This document shows positions 1-9,706 of a stretch of 64,000 nt of DNA, piece after piece. The translations under genes and the position numbers were made by a program. Numbering within the stretch: the first letter of the stretch is position 1; the number at the start of each line of letters is the position of its first letter. The notes below the pieces were generated by a model, which saw only the letters and a program-made list of their open reading frames with translations, ran no database searches and was not told the DNA's origin. Source of the DNA: Zerene cesonia (lineage: Eukaryota; Arthropoda; Insecta; Lepidoptera; Pieridae); assembly GCF_012273895.1 (NCBI RefSeq), contig NW_024045137.1, positions 186,001 to 250,000 of the forward strand, given 5' to 3'.

Positions 1-181
1 CGTATTGAGGGAGTTGCGAAATACGAGAGGTCAGGTCAGGGCAGTTACGTGGGGATACAGATCCAACACACAAAGGCCCATTTGAGGCAGGCGGCCTATC
101 TACAACTGTTACAAAAACTGAGCTATATATAACGAATTTTTTTCTTATTGCTCATCTACATTCTAAATTTTATAAAATTAC

Positions 182-345
182 TAGCTGCACGCCCCGACTC
201 AGCCCGGGTTGTCATTTATCGTAATTAAAATTATTTAAACTATCCTACCTCTCAAGTTGGATCGAACTGCACATGGTGTGCGAATTTTATTATAATCGGT
301 TAAGTGGTTTAGGAGTCCATTTAGGACAAACAGATTTATATATAT
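182..345 (-). mobile_element. Helitron-like non-autonomous element, family J
   Basis: Starts CTAGCTGC, then carries a stretch (AGTTGGATCGAACTG ... ATCGGTTAAGTGGTTTAGG) shared with copies near 30.7 and 39.7 kb. The CTAG end suggests a Helitron-type 3' terminus on the minus strand. Family naming is mine. Confidence 0.5.
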
Positions 346-360
346 AAAGATTAGCTTTTT

Positions 361-455
361 CCCACGGATTCACACACGTTACATTCGGAGCAGATTACTG
401 TAAGAGCAGACGCGGGAAGCGACTTTGCTTTATACTAGTTATGTAGTGAGGTTCA
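361..455 (-). mobile_element. Helitron-like family C, terminal fragment
   Basis: The stretch GGGAAGCGACTTTGCTTTATACTAG.TATGTAGTG is the reverse complement of the family C head (CACTACATAGTATAAAACAAAGTCGC). Truncated copy in the intron left of the first visible exon. Confidence 0.45.
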
Positions 456-492
456 GTTTCTTTGCTGTTGTTCACATTACCCGTCTCCTCAG

Positions 493-3400
493 GTATTTGA
501 ACACGCGTACTCAGCTGGTTTCCACCCCGACGACATACTCGACAGCATAGCGTCCATGCGCCCCACGCGGGGCATGCCCGAGCTGATACGGACCCTGTCT
601 GATAGGGGCTGGGACGTGGTGCTGCTGACGGACGCCAACACCGTCTTCGTGGGCCATTGGCTGAAGACGCACGGGCTGGAGGTTCGTGAGATTAAAAAAA
701 ATTATCGTACCGTTCATCAATCTGTTGCTTCGTCATAATTAGTACAATTTGAGTATTTTCGTAAAGAAGAAAGTAAGGCAATTTTTTTCTATTAATACAC
801 GTAATTTGAATATTATTTGCACTCAGTAAATGAGAAAACAGGTTTTATTTCCCATTTTTAAAACGTGTTCAAGGATTTATTTATCTATTCTATAAAAAAA
901 AAAGATTTTTAAATCATTTCAATGCTTTATAACTTAAAATAAAACTTCAAGGACCATGAACTCATACTATAAAGCTTTGTTTTTTGGAAATAACGTAACC
1001 CAAAAAATATCGTTGTCTGTCTTACTAAGTGTTACCACGAAACGAAAACAGAGCTATACTTAGTCTGGCCATAAATACTGTTACACTTAATTATAAAAAA
1101 ATATTGCATTTGAATTTCGAATCTGTCATTTTNNNNNNNNNNNNNNNNNNNNNNNNNNNNNNNNNNNNNNNNNNNNNNNNNNNNNNNNNNNNNNNNNNNN
1201 NNNNNNNNNNNNNNNNNNNNNNNNNNNNNNNNNNNNNNNNNNNNNNNNNNNNNNNNNNNNNNNNNNNNNNNNNNNNNNNNNNNNNNNNNNNNNNNNNNNN
1301 NNNNNNNNNNNNNNNNNNNNNNNNNNNNNNNNNNNNNNNNNNNNNNNNNNNNNNNNNNNNNNNNNNNNNNNNNNNNNNNNNNNNNNNNNNNNNNNNNNNN
1401 NNNNNNNNNNNNNNNNNNNNNNNNNNNNNNNNNNNNNNNNNNNNNNNNNNNNNNNNNNNNNNNNNNNNNNNNNNNNNNNNNNNNNNNNNNNNNNNNNNNN
1501 NNNNNNNNNNNNNNNNNNNNNNNNNNNNNNNNNNNNNNNNNNNNNNNNNNNNNNNNNNNNNNNNNNNNNNNNNNNNNNNNNNNNNNNNNNNNNNNNNNNN
1601 NNNNNNNNNNNNNNNNNNNNNNNNNNNNNNNNNNNNNNNNNNNNNNNNNNNNNNNNNNNNNNNNNNNNNNNNNNNNNNNNNNNNNNNNNNNNNNNNNNNN
1701 NNNNNNNNNNNNNNNNNNNNNNNNNNNNNNNNNNNNNNNNNNNNNNNNNNNNNNNNNNNNNNNNNNNNNNNNNNNNNNNNNNNNNNNNNNNNNNNNNNNN
1801 NNNNNNNNNNNNNNNNNNNNNNNNNNNNNNNNNNNNNNNNNNNNNNNNNNNNNNNNNNNNNNNNNNNNNNNNNNNNNNNNNNNNNNNNNNNNNNNNNNNN
1901 NNNNNNNNNNNNNNNNNNNNNNNNNNNNNNNNNNNNNNNNNNNNNNNNNNNNNNNNNNNNNNNNNNNNNNNNNNNNNNNNNNNNNNNNNNNNNNNNNNNN
2001 NNNNNNNNNNNNNNNNNNNNNNNNNNNNNNNNNNNNNNNNNNNNNNNNNNNNNNNNNNNNNNNNNNNNNNNNNNNNNNNNNNNNNNNNNNNNNNNNNNNN
2101 NNNNNNNNNNNNNNNNNNNNNNNNNNNNNNNNAAAGTAATAAATGTTATTTGCAGTTAACAATTTTCTTTTTTCTTTATTACAATATTTATGGCAAGACT
2201 AGGTATTGTGCACAATCTGATTTGTGAATCAACACTAAAACGCCTCAAGTAGATCACGCTGGAAGGAGTGCCCGAAACTTAAACCACCTGATTATTTGAA
2301 TAATCGATTTACTAGATGAAGTCAATGTATATATAAATTTTGATTTATTTATACTTACTAAAATTATCGCCTTGTATTGTGGACTATATATTCCCTATTC
2401 TGGTATGGAATGAAGGGTAAGTGTCGCGTTTTTAATAAAAAAATTATATACATAGGGCCACGGGGCATATAAGTGAAGTCCCGTGTCCCCTATTGGGGTA
2501 TGGGGCAGATGATGTACATCCGTTTCACTGATCGATTTTCTTTAGGGACAAGTAGGCGATCAGCCTTCTGTGTCCTGCCAGACCGAGACATTTTTTTTTT
2601 GTGCGTCCCCACCGGGAATCGAACCCCTCGGTTCTACGCTCACGCGTTAACCACTGTACCAAGGGGGCGGCCACGGGGCATACACGTGTCAAATTCGTTC
2701 GCGCAATTGGATTACGCGAAACAAAACACGAAATGACAGGTATTCGTTAATTGATCGTATGTTAACATGGAATTGCTAAATCGAAATGAATGCTATTTGG
2801 AAAAAGAAGCGTAAGGACGTCAGAGACCGCGAAAATTAGTGTCCATGTTTATCTGATCCAAATGTTATATTGCTTCCGGAAAATATAGTGACGTGGTATT
2901 GATATTATTGTGATTTTTTTAACCAACATAAAAAAAGGAGATTCTATATTCCACTGCACATGTTTTTAAGTATGTTAACCGATTTCCATGCCAATCATAG
3001 ACTGATTTTGAATTGTTTTGAAAATCGAAATTTTACGGGAGTAAAGGAATGGACTGGGAAGGGGGAGCACATGGATATGGGCCTCCAGTTACCCCACTCA
3101 CCAATCGAATAACTGTGTTACTATTCCATGGTGTTCCACGCCGATCTTCTATGGGGGTGCGGTATATCCCCGGTGCTAGCTGGTCCTAGTAGTCAAGCTC
3201 AATTCGTGGCGAAGCGAGCTCGACTACCACATACCAAAACTTGATCACATGCTTGATCACATGTTGGAACGAAATTCCTTATCGCGCGTTGTGAAAGGGG
3301 GCTAGACAGAAAAAATTCTCACGAAAAGCTTTTTGCTATAGGTAAGCCATTGTACGCTGTGAGGCGTGCGCATGTTTCTCTGTCTGTTTCTCTCTCTCTC

Positions 3401-5055
3401 TCTCTCTTATAGAAACGAAAGGAACTTCGTTCTAACCGGGTGTCCCTTGACACCTCTCAACTTATTTATTGTATGTATGTATTATATTATGCCCTATAAA
3501 ACATCGGTCAACATCCTGACCAGGACGCGGTCACGTCCGTGATCACGAACCGCGCGTTCTGGCAGCACGGGCGGCTGTACATCGAGCCGTGCATGCGCCA
3601 GAGCGGCTGCCGCGCGTGCCCCGCCAACCTGTGCAAGTCGCGTGCGCTCGCGCAGTGGTGTGCTACCCGCCACTACACCAGGCTGGTGTACGCCGGCGAC
3701 GGCAGGAACGACTTCTGTCCCGCCACCAGCTTGCCCTCTGACGTGCGTGCTCCTGATGTTTATGTCCGCCTGGTGTCTTGTGTGTCTTTGTGTTTTGCTT
3801 GCTGTGTTTGTAACCCATAAGGGGTCCTCTATACATTACGACACATGTTATAGGGAAGGGGGGGGAGAGTATCCATACTGTACGCACCGCACTGTTATGC
3901 CTATACCGTACCGAAGAACCGAAATGTGGCTTAGTGCGACAGAGTGCATTTTTTACTTAGATTTTTAAAAATACCTTTTTAAAATTGAAAATGTGCGACG
4001 TCACGTCATGGGGGAGGGGCTACTTAGAATGTTACAGCCTGAGATGAGCCCTGCTCATGAGGGTTCATAAAAAGCTAAAGTTCGTGTGACGTAATTTATG
4101 GATGGCCCCTAAATAACTTAACTGTGAAAACTGGTTTCCGCGCTGGAGATAAATGGTAAAACTATGTTGTGACAATTCAGAAATGCTTCTAGAAGAAGTC
4201 TAATCGATTTATATGTATGAATATGAGTTTTTGAATTATTTAGTAAGTCTCGTGTGACCATTTATCTGTATGATATTTTATAATGGTAAGCTATCACCAC
4301 CGCCCATGAACTTTTATGGTAGTTTTATGATAGATAGGTAGTGTTCTGCGAATGCGCTCCTTTAAGGGGTAGGGAATGAGGAGAGAATTGACGGCTGGAA
4401 AAAGGAATGAACTGGAGAGGGGAAAGGAAGCGTACAATATTGAGAAATTTTGAAAGAATAGAAAAAATTGATCACGAGGGGCGAACTCGCGTCTTTTTGC
4501 CATACCGTAGCAACGCCTAGCCAATCGGCCACCCGTGATCCCGCCACAGTAATCGAATTTTTTCTACTCTTTCGGTTTTATGTGCCTTTGGACACCCCAT
4601 TTTAATGGGGTGTCCATTTCAATGTTATAAAAATTTAATTTAATTTAACAAAGGTCGCGTTCCATCGATACAATATTGTAATCATTGATATAGTTTCATA
4701 TTCATTGTGATAGTTCTTGGTCATCTCAATAGATGGCGTGGGGTGTCCCTTACTTGTATTATACCTTCATTTTATTATCAGCATAGATTCTGGTACAATG
4801 AGTAATATTTATAAAAAAAATATCCAATTTTTTTTTGTTAAAATGGGATTTCGTAGTATTTTTTCTGATCATGTAATACTCATATGATAAACGATTATAA
4901 TTTTATTACAGGCAATAGTGTTCCCACGCAAGGGTTACCCGCTCGATGACCTAATTAAGAAGACGCTGGCAACACCAGAGCCGAAGGTGAAAGCGAAAGT
5001 AGTCCCGTGGGTCGATGGGTTCGCTATATTGGCCGAACTATTCCCAACTAGCTAA
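493..5055 (+). CDS. PHOSPHO1/2-like HAD phosphatase, 3' three exons (partial)
   Basis: Exons 493-681, 3524-3742 and 4912-5055 (stop TAA) join in phase 0 at AG/GT borders and give the last 183 codons. The family (PHOSPHO1, PHOSPHO2) comprises soluble HAD-superfamily phosphatases acting on phosphoethanolamine/phosphocholine or pyridoxal 5'-phosphate. Visible marks: LLTDANTVF (HAD motif II region) in the first exon; a Cys-rich stretch with CRACPANLCKS in the second, typical of this family; then YAGDGRNDFCPAT (acid motif binding Mg2+), and FPRKGYPLDDLI in the last exon. The N-terminal nucleophile DxD motif must lie in exons left of the window. The second exon is distinctly GC-rich. A gap of N (1133-2132) lies in the intron between exons 1 and 2, but phase continuity argues that no exon is lost there. 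Which of the two PHOSPHO paralogues it matches cannot be decided here. Confidence 0.9.
1133..2132. other. Assembly gap, 1,000 N
   Basis: Exactly 1,000 N, a scaffolder placeholder. It lies in an intron of the PHOSPHO-like gene. The flanks do not resemble each other. Confidence 0.99.
2470..2668 (-). mobile_element. tRNA-derived SINE (family G) with target-site duplication
   Basis: Read on the minus strand, a tRNA-like head carries an A-box-like TTGGTACAGTGG and a B box GGGGTTCGATTCCC. It is followed by an A-run and a body containing CTGGCAGGACACAGAAGG. The element sits between two copies of the 14-mer GGCCACGGGGCATA (2456-2469 and 2669-2682), a convincing target-site duplication. The pseudo-tRNA has mispaired T-stem positions, so it is not a functional tRNA gene. 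Confidence 0.75.
3045..3224 (-). mobile_element. SINE-like family E, 5'-end fragment
   Basis: Contains the family E landmarks in reverse complement: GGAATGGACTGGGAAGGG, CACGCCGATCTTCT, CCCCGGTGCTAGCTGG and GAAGCGAGCTCGAC. The poly(A)-side third is missing. It lies in the intron before the second visible PHOSPHO-like exon. Confidence 0.7.
4288..4430 (-). mobile_element. SINE-like family E, decayed 3'-side fragment
   Basis: TATCACCACCGCCCATGAAC followed by ATGCGCTCCTTTAAGGGGT and GAATTGACGGCTGGAAAAAGG matches the central and 3' part of family E, with decay and an interruption by unrelated AT-rich sequence. It abuts a family F tRNA-like element. Confidence 0.6.
4438..4545 (-). mobile_element. 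tRNA-like SINE (family F)
   Basis: On the minus strand the head GGTGGCCGATTGGCTAGGC resembles the D-arm of a class II (Ser/Leu-type) tRNA. It is followed by AAAAAGACGCGAGTTCGCCC (B-box-like) and a tail GATCA..TTTTTTCTATTCTTTC. The same tail and B-box context recur near 35.05 kb (+), 23.75 kb (-) and 10.48 kb (-). Confidence 0.6.
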
Positions 5056-5171
5056 ATTATAGATTAAATATATGTTTTACACGTTTTTTATTTATTTGAT
5101 GTATGTGGCAACGTTTTTTTATTGAATTAAATTAATGTAAACGTGAATGTAAAAATAACATTCGTTGTGGA

Positions 5172-5177
5172 AATAAA
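5172..5177 (+). terminator. Poly(A) signal of the PHOSPHO-like gene
   Basis: AATAAA about 117 nt after the stop codon, the first canonical hexamer downstream. It would give a short 3' UTR. Confidence 0.5.
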
Positions 5178-5312
5178 ATATGTTATTTAATATTTATAAT
5201 TGATTTAATACTACTAAGGACTGCTAAATTCGGATGATATAACCTTTTCTGTAGTACGATTCGCTATCAGTACTTTTAATTTAATTATCTATACAGTCGA
5301 TTAACGAACGAG

Positions 5313-5348
5313 CCCGAGCTGCATACGTCATGTTTTTAGCAGCTCGGG
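5313..5348. repeat. Inverted repeat, 10-bp arms
   Basis: CCCGAGCTGC and GCAGCTCGGG are perfect reverse complements separated by 16 nt. They lie about 260 nt past the PHOSPHO-like stop. Confidence 0.7.
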
Positions 5349-6356
5349 ACACTATGTAGGGGCTGCCTCGAGCATCTTTTTATGTCGATTTCATCCTTAT
5401 TGAATTATTTACTATTCTAGAGTGATAACTGCTACATTTCCTGAATTTTAAAATTAAATTAAAAACCTTTTTTTATTCAAAAAAAACGTTGCAACAAAGT
5501 GGGCTGTGTCGTAGTTATGTTGCAGGAATGTGATAGACACTAGGTTTATTGAATAAGAAATGTCTTCGATGTTAATTTATTATCCAGCACGATTAAAATA
5601 TCTAACAGCCAATTCGAACTTACGATTTTGCCGCCTGCATCTATGTATGTATGAACATTACATATTTACGAAATGGCGGCAAATAGAATGTAATGTTTCT
5701 TTAGTAAAATATTTTTAACAACTTAAGTTTTCAGTTTGACAGTCGTCATGGTTTCCGATGCTAACTTTATAATGTGATTATAGGTAATTATTATTTATGC
5801 ATAGCATAAAAATCTTAAAAGTATTAATAACTATTGTTAGGTTATTTATCGTTACGATCCGCCCACTTTAAAATTACAGTATTATTTAATAAATCAATCG
5901 TGAACAGATCTATTGAATGGCTATAGTTTCTAAGAGTAAGATTTTTTTTTTATCTCCGATGTATTTTCATTAGGACAAAGCACTAAATTTAACTTGATAT
6001 AAATTAAATACAGGATTTTAGTTCCTCGAGCAACCGCTAGAGGCGCTGTTTCACATATTGAAACAAATTTAAAGTTTTCATATAATAAAAGTTTGCCATG
6101 GATTATTTTATAGTTCGTTATTCAATGAATGTTTCTCAGTATTCCTTATAAAATTATTTTCCCTAACACCACTGTTATGGTTATATTATGCGCGTAGATT
6201 TTTTTTATATAATTTAAATGAGCGATTTGTTGATATTTTTTTGTAAGGTTCACTGCGCACAAAATATCTGCACTGCTGATGTTTAATTATTGTGATGTTA
6301 TTTTAAATAAAAAAATAATCTGCATTAAACAATGTACTTTTATTTTCTACTTTGAA

Positions 6357-6510
6357 CTAGCGACCCGCCGCGGCTCCGCACGGGTGCAATAATACATGAT
6401 AATATACAAATAAACCTTCCTCTTGACTCAATTTATTAATAAAAAATCCTTCAAAATTTGTTGCGTAGTTACGTACAGCATCACACGCACACACAGCGCC
6501 ACACGCACAC
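6357..6510 (-). mobile_element. Helitron-like family C relative
   Basis: Starts CTAGCGACCCGCCGCGGCT, then AATAAACCTTCCTCTTGACTC, AAAAAATCCTTCAAAATTTGTTGCGTAG, the order seen in other family C copies read from their CTAG end. Confidence 0.5.
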
Positions 6511-6841
6511 ATGTGTAAATATCATTGCTCAGAAATTTGAATGCGCGTTTTCCTAAAAATGTATTGAACGTTTTAAAAAAATAATTCACTATTAAATTAC
6601 TTTGTTGCTTGAAGAACAAGTTGGCACAAATCAGAATGTTTTTTTCATATATGAGCGTGATTTTAAATCGTTACAAGATAATAATAATAATACAACTTTA
6701 TTTAGTAGGTTTTAACATTATTGTAACAGTGTATTAGGGCGAAGAGGTATATTTAGTTCAAATTAGAGCTATACCAAAGTATATCAAAGTAAAGCTTTTA
6801 TTGCTGCAGTGGATCATATAAATATATATATTTTATATGTG

Positions 6842-7150
6842 GGAATCGTACACGCTTCGGCACGACTTGGGCCAGCTCGCAGCGGGGAAGTACCGCACAC
6901 CCACAGATCAGCGTAAAATTTTAGCATGTTACTGTTTCGTACGGTGAGTGGGGGAGCCGGAGGCCCGTTTCCTTTTCCTCACCCGTCCTAGTCCATTCCT
7001 TCTTTCCAGTCGTTAATCCTTTCCTATTCCCTTACCCCATAAAAGCGGGCAGCGCATTCACAGAGGTACTACCTTTGCGAATGTTTATGGGCGGTGGTGA
7101 TCGCTTACCATCAGGTGAACCACCAGCTCAGTTGCCCGTATTTCCCTGAC
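6842..7150 (+). mobile_element. SINE-like family E, near full length
   Basis: Begins CGTACACGCTTCGGCACGACTTGGGCCAGCTC and runs through GGAAGTACCGCACACCCACAGATC, GGTGAGTGGGGGAGCCGGAGG and TATGGGCGGTGGTGATCGC to AACCACCAGCTCAGTTGCCCG. This 3' block is widespread in Lepidoptera and usually precedes TGACATAAAA, suggesting LINE-dependent retrotransposition. No tRNA A/B boxes are evident, so the head is of unknown origin. Confidence 0.75.
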
Positions 7151-7324
7151 GGATATAATTCCTTAAAACCTTCTAGGGAAGCGCGCTCCGTCTTAGACTA
7201 CATCTACGCTTACCAGCAGGCGAGATGTTAGTCAAACGCTTCCCTATCACACATAAACTAGAAGAAAATATTATGGCATTAAACAAAAAAAAAAGCTTTT
7301 AGCGCGTATAGCACTTGTATACAT

Positions 7325-7366
7325 ATATACAGACTTACGCGGGTGAAACCGCGGAGCGCAGCTAGT
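7325..7366 (+). mobile_element. Helitron-like family A, 3' terminus only
   Basis: ACTTACGCGGGTGAAACCGCGGAGCGCAGCTAG: stem CGCGG/CCGCG followed by about 10 nt and CTAG, the 3' end of family A. Confidence 0.6.
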
Positions 7367-8159
7367 ATTATATAGTAGGAAGTTCAATCAACACAAAGTC
7401 ATCACCCCTGTAAGTATGTATGAATAATTACAGAGAATTATTTTATTGAATGGAAGAGGCTGATGCTTGGAAAATGAAGATCTATTGAAATTACATATTA
7501 TCTTTTTTTAGAATAGTAATGGCTTCGTTTGCACGAAAATAAAACAAAATAACGGTTTGAATGTTTTATTTAAATAAATACGCTATGTACAATTATACAA
7601 ATACTTAATGATATGATATGAAAAACCAGCCGCTTAAAAAAAAACTTCAAAATATTAATTTTCAAACTTACAATTGGAATAAATAGAAGATAATGATGCA
7701 TAAATGTTTAATTATACAAGCTTACCTAGTCAATTACGCATTTAATACTGCAACTAGGATTTTGGCAACTTCCGTTTATTATCTATGGTTTTACGGTATT
7801 TCTCCTAATTATTCTTTTATTGTCTTAAATATTAGAAAACGCCATTTTATATTGTCGATTATGCTTTGTATCCGTAACCCTAAGTTATATGCTTATAATA
7901 AATTATACTGTAACGATTATTTGTTTTGTAAATAAATAAATATATAAGTACGAGTTATTTATTGCTTGAAAAATATTTACAATAAAATTATATACACAAT
8001 TCATCCACATATACACGATTCGAATAAGGAGTTACAAGTGACAAAACGTATCCTTACCGATTTAAGTTAGATATAAAAGTCATCAATATATGATTTTTTT
8101 TTTATTTAATTGTACACGGTTGAGCCAATTCGGCAACAACATAACAAGCTTTAGAAGAT

Positions 8160-8486
8160 TAAATGGTGTATCATCATCATCAGCCCATATATGTTCCCAC
8201 TGCTGGGACACAGTCCTCCTATGAGGGTTCAGGCCATAATCCACCACGCTGGCCAAGTGCGGGTTGGCAGATGTCACATGTTGTCGAACTTTTTTGATTC
8301 TTGGACATGGCAGTTTCCTCACGATGTTTTCCTTCACCGTTTCGAGCAGTGGTGATGTTATCTAAACGCGCAGATAAATTGAAAAATCAATTTATTTCCT
8401 GCACGCTCGCTCGGTCTCGAACCCGGACTTATCGATTTTGAAGTCCGAGATTCTCACCACTGAGCCACCACTGCTAAATGGTGTAT
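8160..8486 (-). mobile_element. tRNA-derived SINE family D, full length with target-site duplication
   Basis: The minus strand reads AGTGGTGGCTCAGTGGTGAG (A box), a B box of the form GGTTCGAGACC, a central GGTGAAGGAAAACATCGTGAGG, then GGCCAGCGTGGTGGATTATGG and a (TGA)n tail. It is flanked by TAAATGGTGTAT at 8160-8171 and 8475-8486, a 12-bp target-site duplication. Confidence 0.88.
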
Positions 8487-8784
8487 ACATTCTCATAACT
8501 TAGTGGTATTTATATTTCAAGACATTTGTAATTAACAGTTCATGAAAACGTACTCCCCGACTCACCACGCATTATAATTAGCATAAAATAATTATTGTAA
8601 ATGTTCAAATAGAAAAATGTTTCTAGGTTATTCGAAGTAAATTTATAAATCTTTAACTTCGAATATTTTTTGTACTTTTTAGTTCGTTAGGTTAGGTAAA
8701 TAAGTTATTTATCTAAAAAAAATTACGTTTTCTTAAGTTGTATTTGACTTGTATCCGTGATGACTTAATAATAATAAACTTATC

Positions 8785-8885
8785 TAATATGTTGATTCAT
8801 ATACATAAGGAATGAAATCGTTCCTAGAACAGATCCTTGGAGTACACCTAGTTTTATAAATACTATTTACATTAATCTTATATAT
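8785..8885 (-). pseudogene. LINE reverse-transcriptase remnant
   Basis: The minus strand reads GVLQGSVLGTISFLMYMN (8795-8849), a decayed form of the RT core GVPQGSxLGPxLFLIYIND of Jockey/CR1-type LINEs. The upstream INVNSIYKT is one base out of frame. No longer frame survives. Confidence 0.55.
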
Positions 8886-9631
8886 AGTTATTGTTAACAT
8901 TTTTATATGCTTTGTGATTACATAATATACTTACACAGGCTTTTCCTGTAATTACTTTTCCAAAAATCTGATTTCAAAAATCAATTTTTAAATTGATGAA
9001 TTGCCCACAGTACATTATAAATTCAAAATTCTTCAAGGGGACTACAGAAGCTAAATGTTTATAATGATTCGAGTATATTATCTTCAATAGATATAAACAG
9101 GAAAATATGATATTCTTCAGGGTCCATGCTGAATAGACAGTATGTTGATAAGATAATGCTACAAATTTGAAACGATAGAATAAATCACATATATACTTCT
9201 AAACATTTACCGATTACATTTAACGATTAAAACCAAACAGCTATCATTCTGATTTTTTCTCTACTTATGCTTCAAGCAACACGTAATGTAATATTATTTT
9301 TTTTAGTAAACTCAATAGATTTTTAATAAATCGCGTATCTTATTTCTGAACGATGATACGCACGCATGTGTGCGTGCCGCCCTGCGTGCCAACAAAGTCG
9401 AGACCGCTGATTCGTTGGTTGTACGTGTGCGTGCGTAATGCAACCTCACGTAGTCCCCTTAACTGGATTATATATTCATTAATATACAAGATTTGATTTG
9501 ATCTGTTTAATTTAAAGAAAAGGAAGCTACATTACATTTTATTTACATCTATATGAATATAGTCTTAAATACTTAAATTAATAGAAACTACTCTACAAAA
9601 ATAAATTATTGTACACTTGAAATTTGATCGA

Positions 9632-9637
9632 TTTATT
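9632..9637 (-). terminator. Poly(A) signal of the SNX gene
   Basis: TTTATT on the plus strand = AATAAA on the coding strand, about 70 nt after the stop at 9707. Confidence 0.45.
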
Positions 9638-9706
9638 ATCTTCAATATACACAAAAGTTCAATGTGTGATCTGTCTGAAAACATCACAGAACAACGTATC
9701 GCACAA

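Larger units (their letters stand above)
5178..9631. other. Gene-free intergenic region between two convergent genes
   Basis: About 4.4 kb between the PHOSPHO-like poly(A) signal and the SNX poly(A) signal. It holds a hairpin at 5313-5348, Helitron-like fragments (6357-6510, 7325-7366), one full family E SINE, one full family D SINE and a LINE reverse-transcriptase remnant. Open frames here are short, AT-rich and unlike any protein I know. Confidence 0.7.

Noticed and set aside
1029..2162. Long open frames on both strands across the N block
   Set aside because: They consist almost entirely of unknown bases; the same holds for frames across 16543-17542 and 54251-55250.
2600..2665. Possible tRNA gene (minus) with good A and B boxes
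   Set aside because: T-stem mispairs, no consistent acceptor stem, and it is followed by a SINE body and flanked by a target duplication.
7693..7935. 80-codon frame in the gene-free region
   Set aside because: AT-rich, no splice or family signal, no conserved motif; chance frame.
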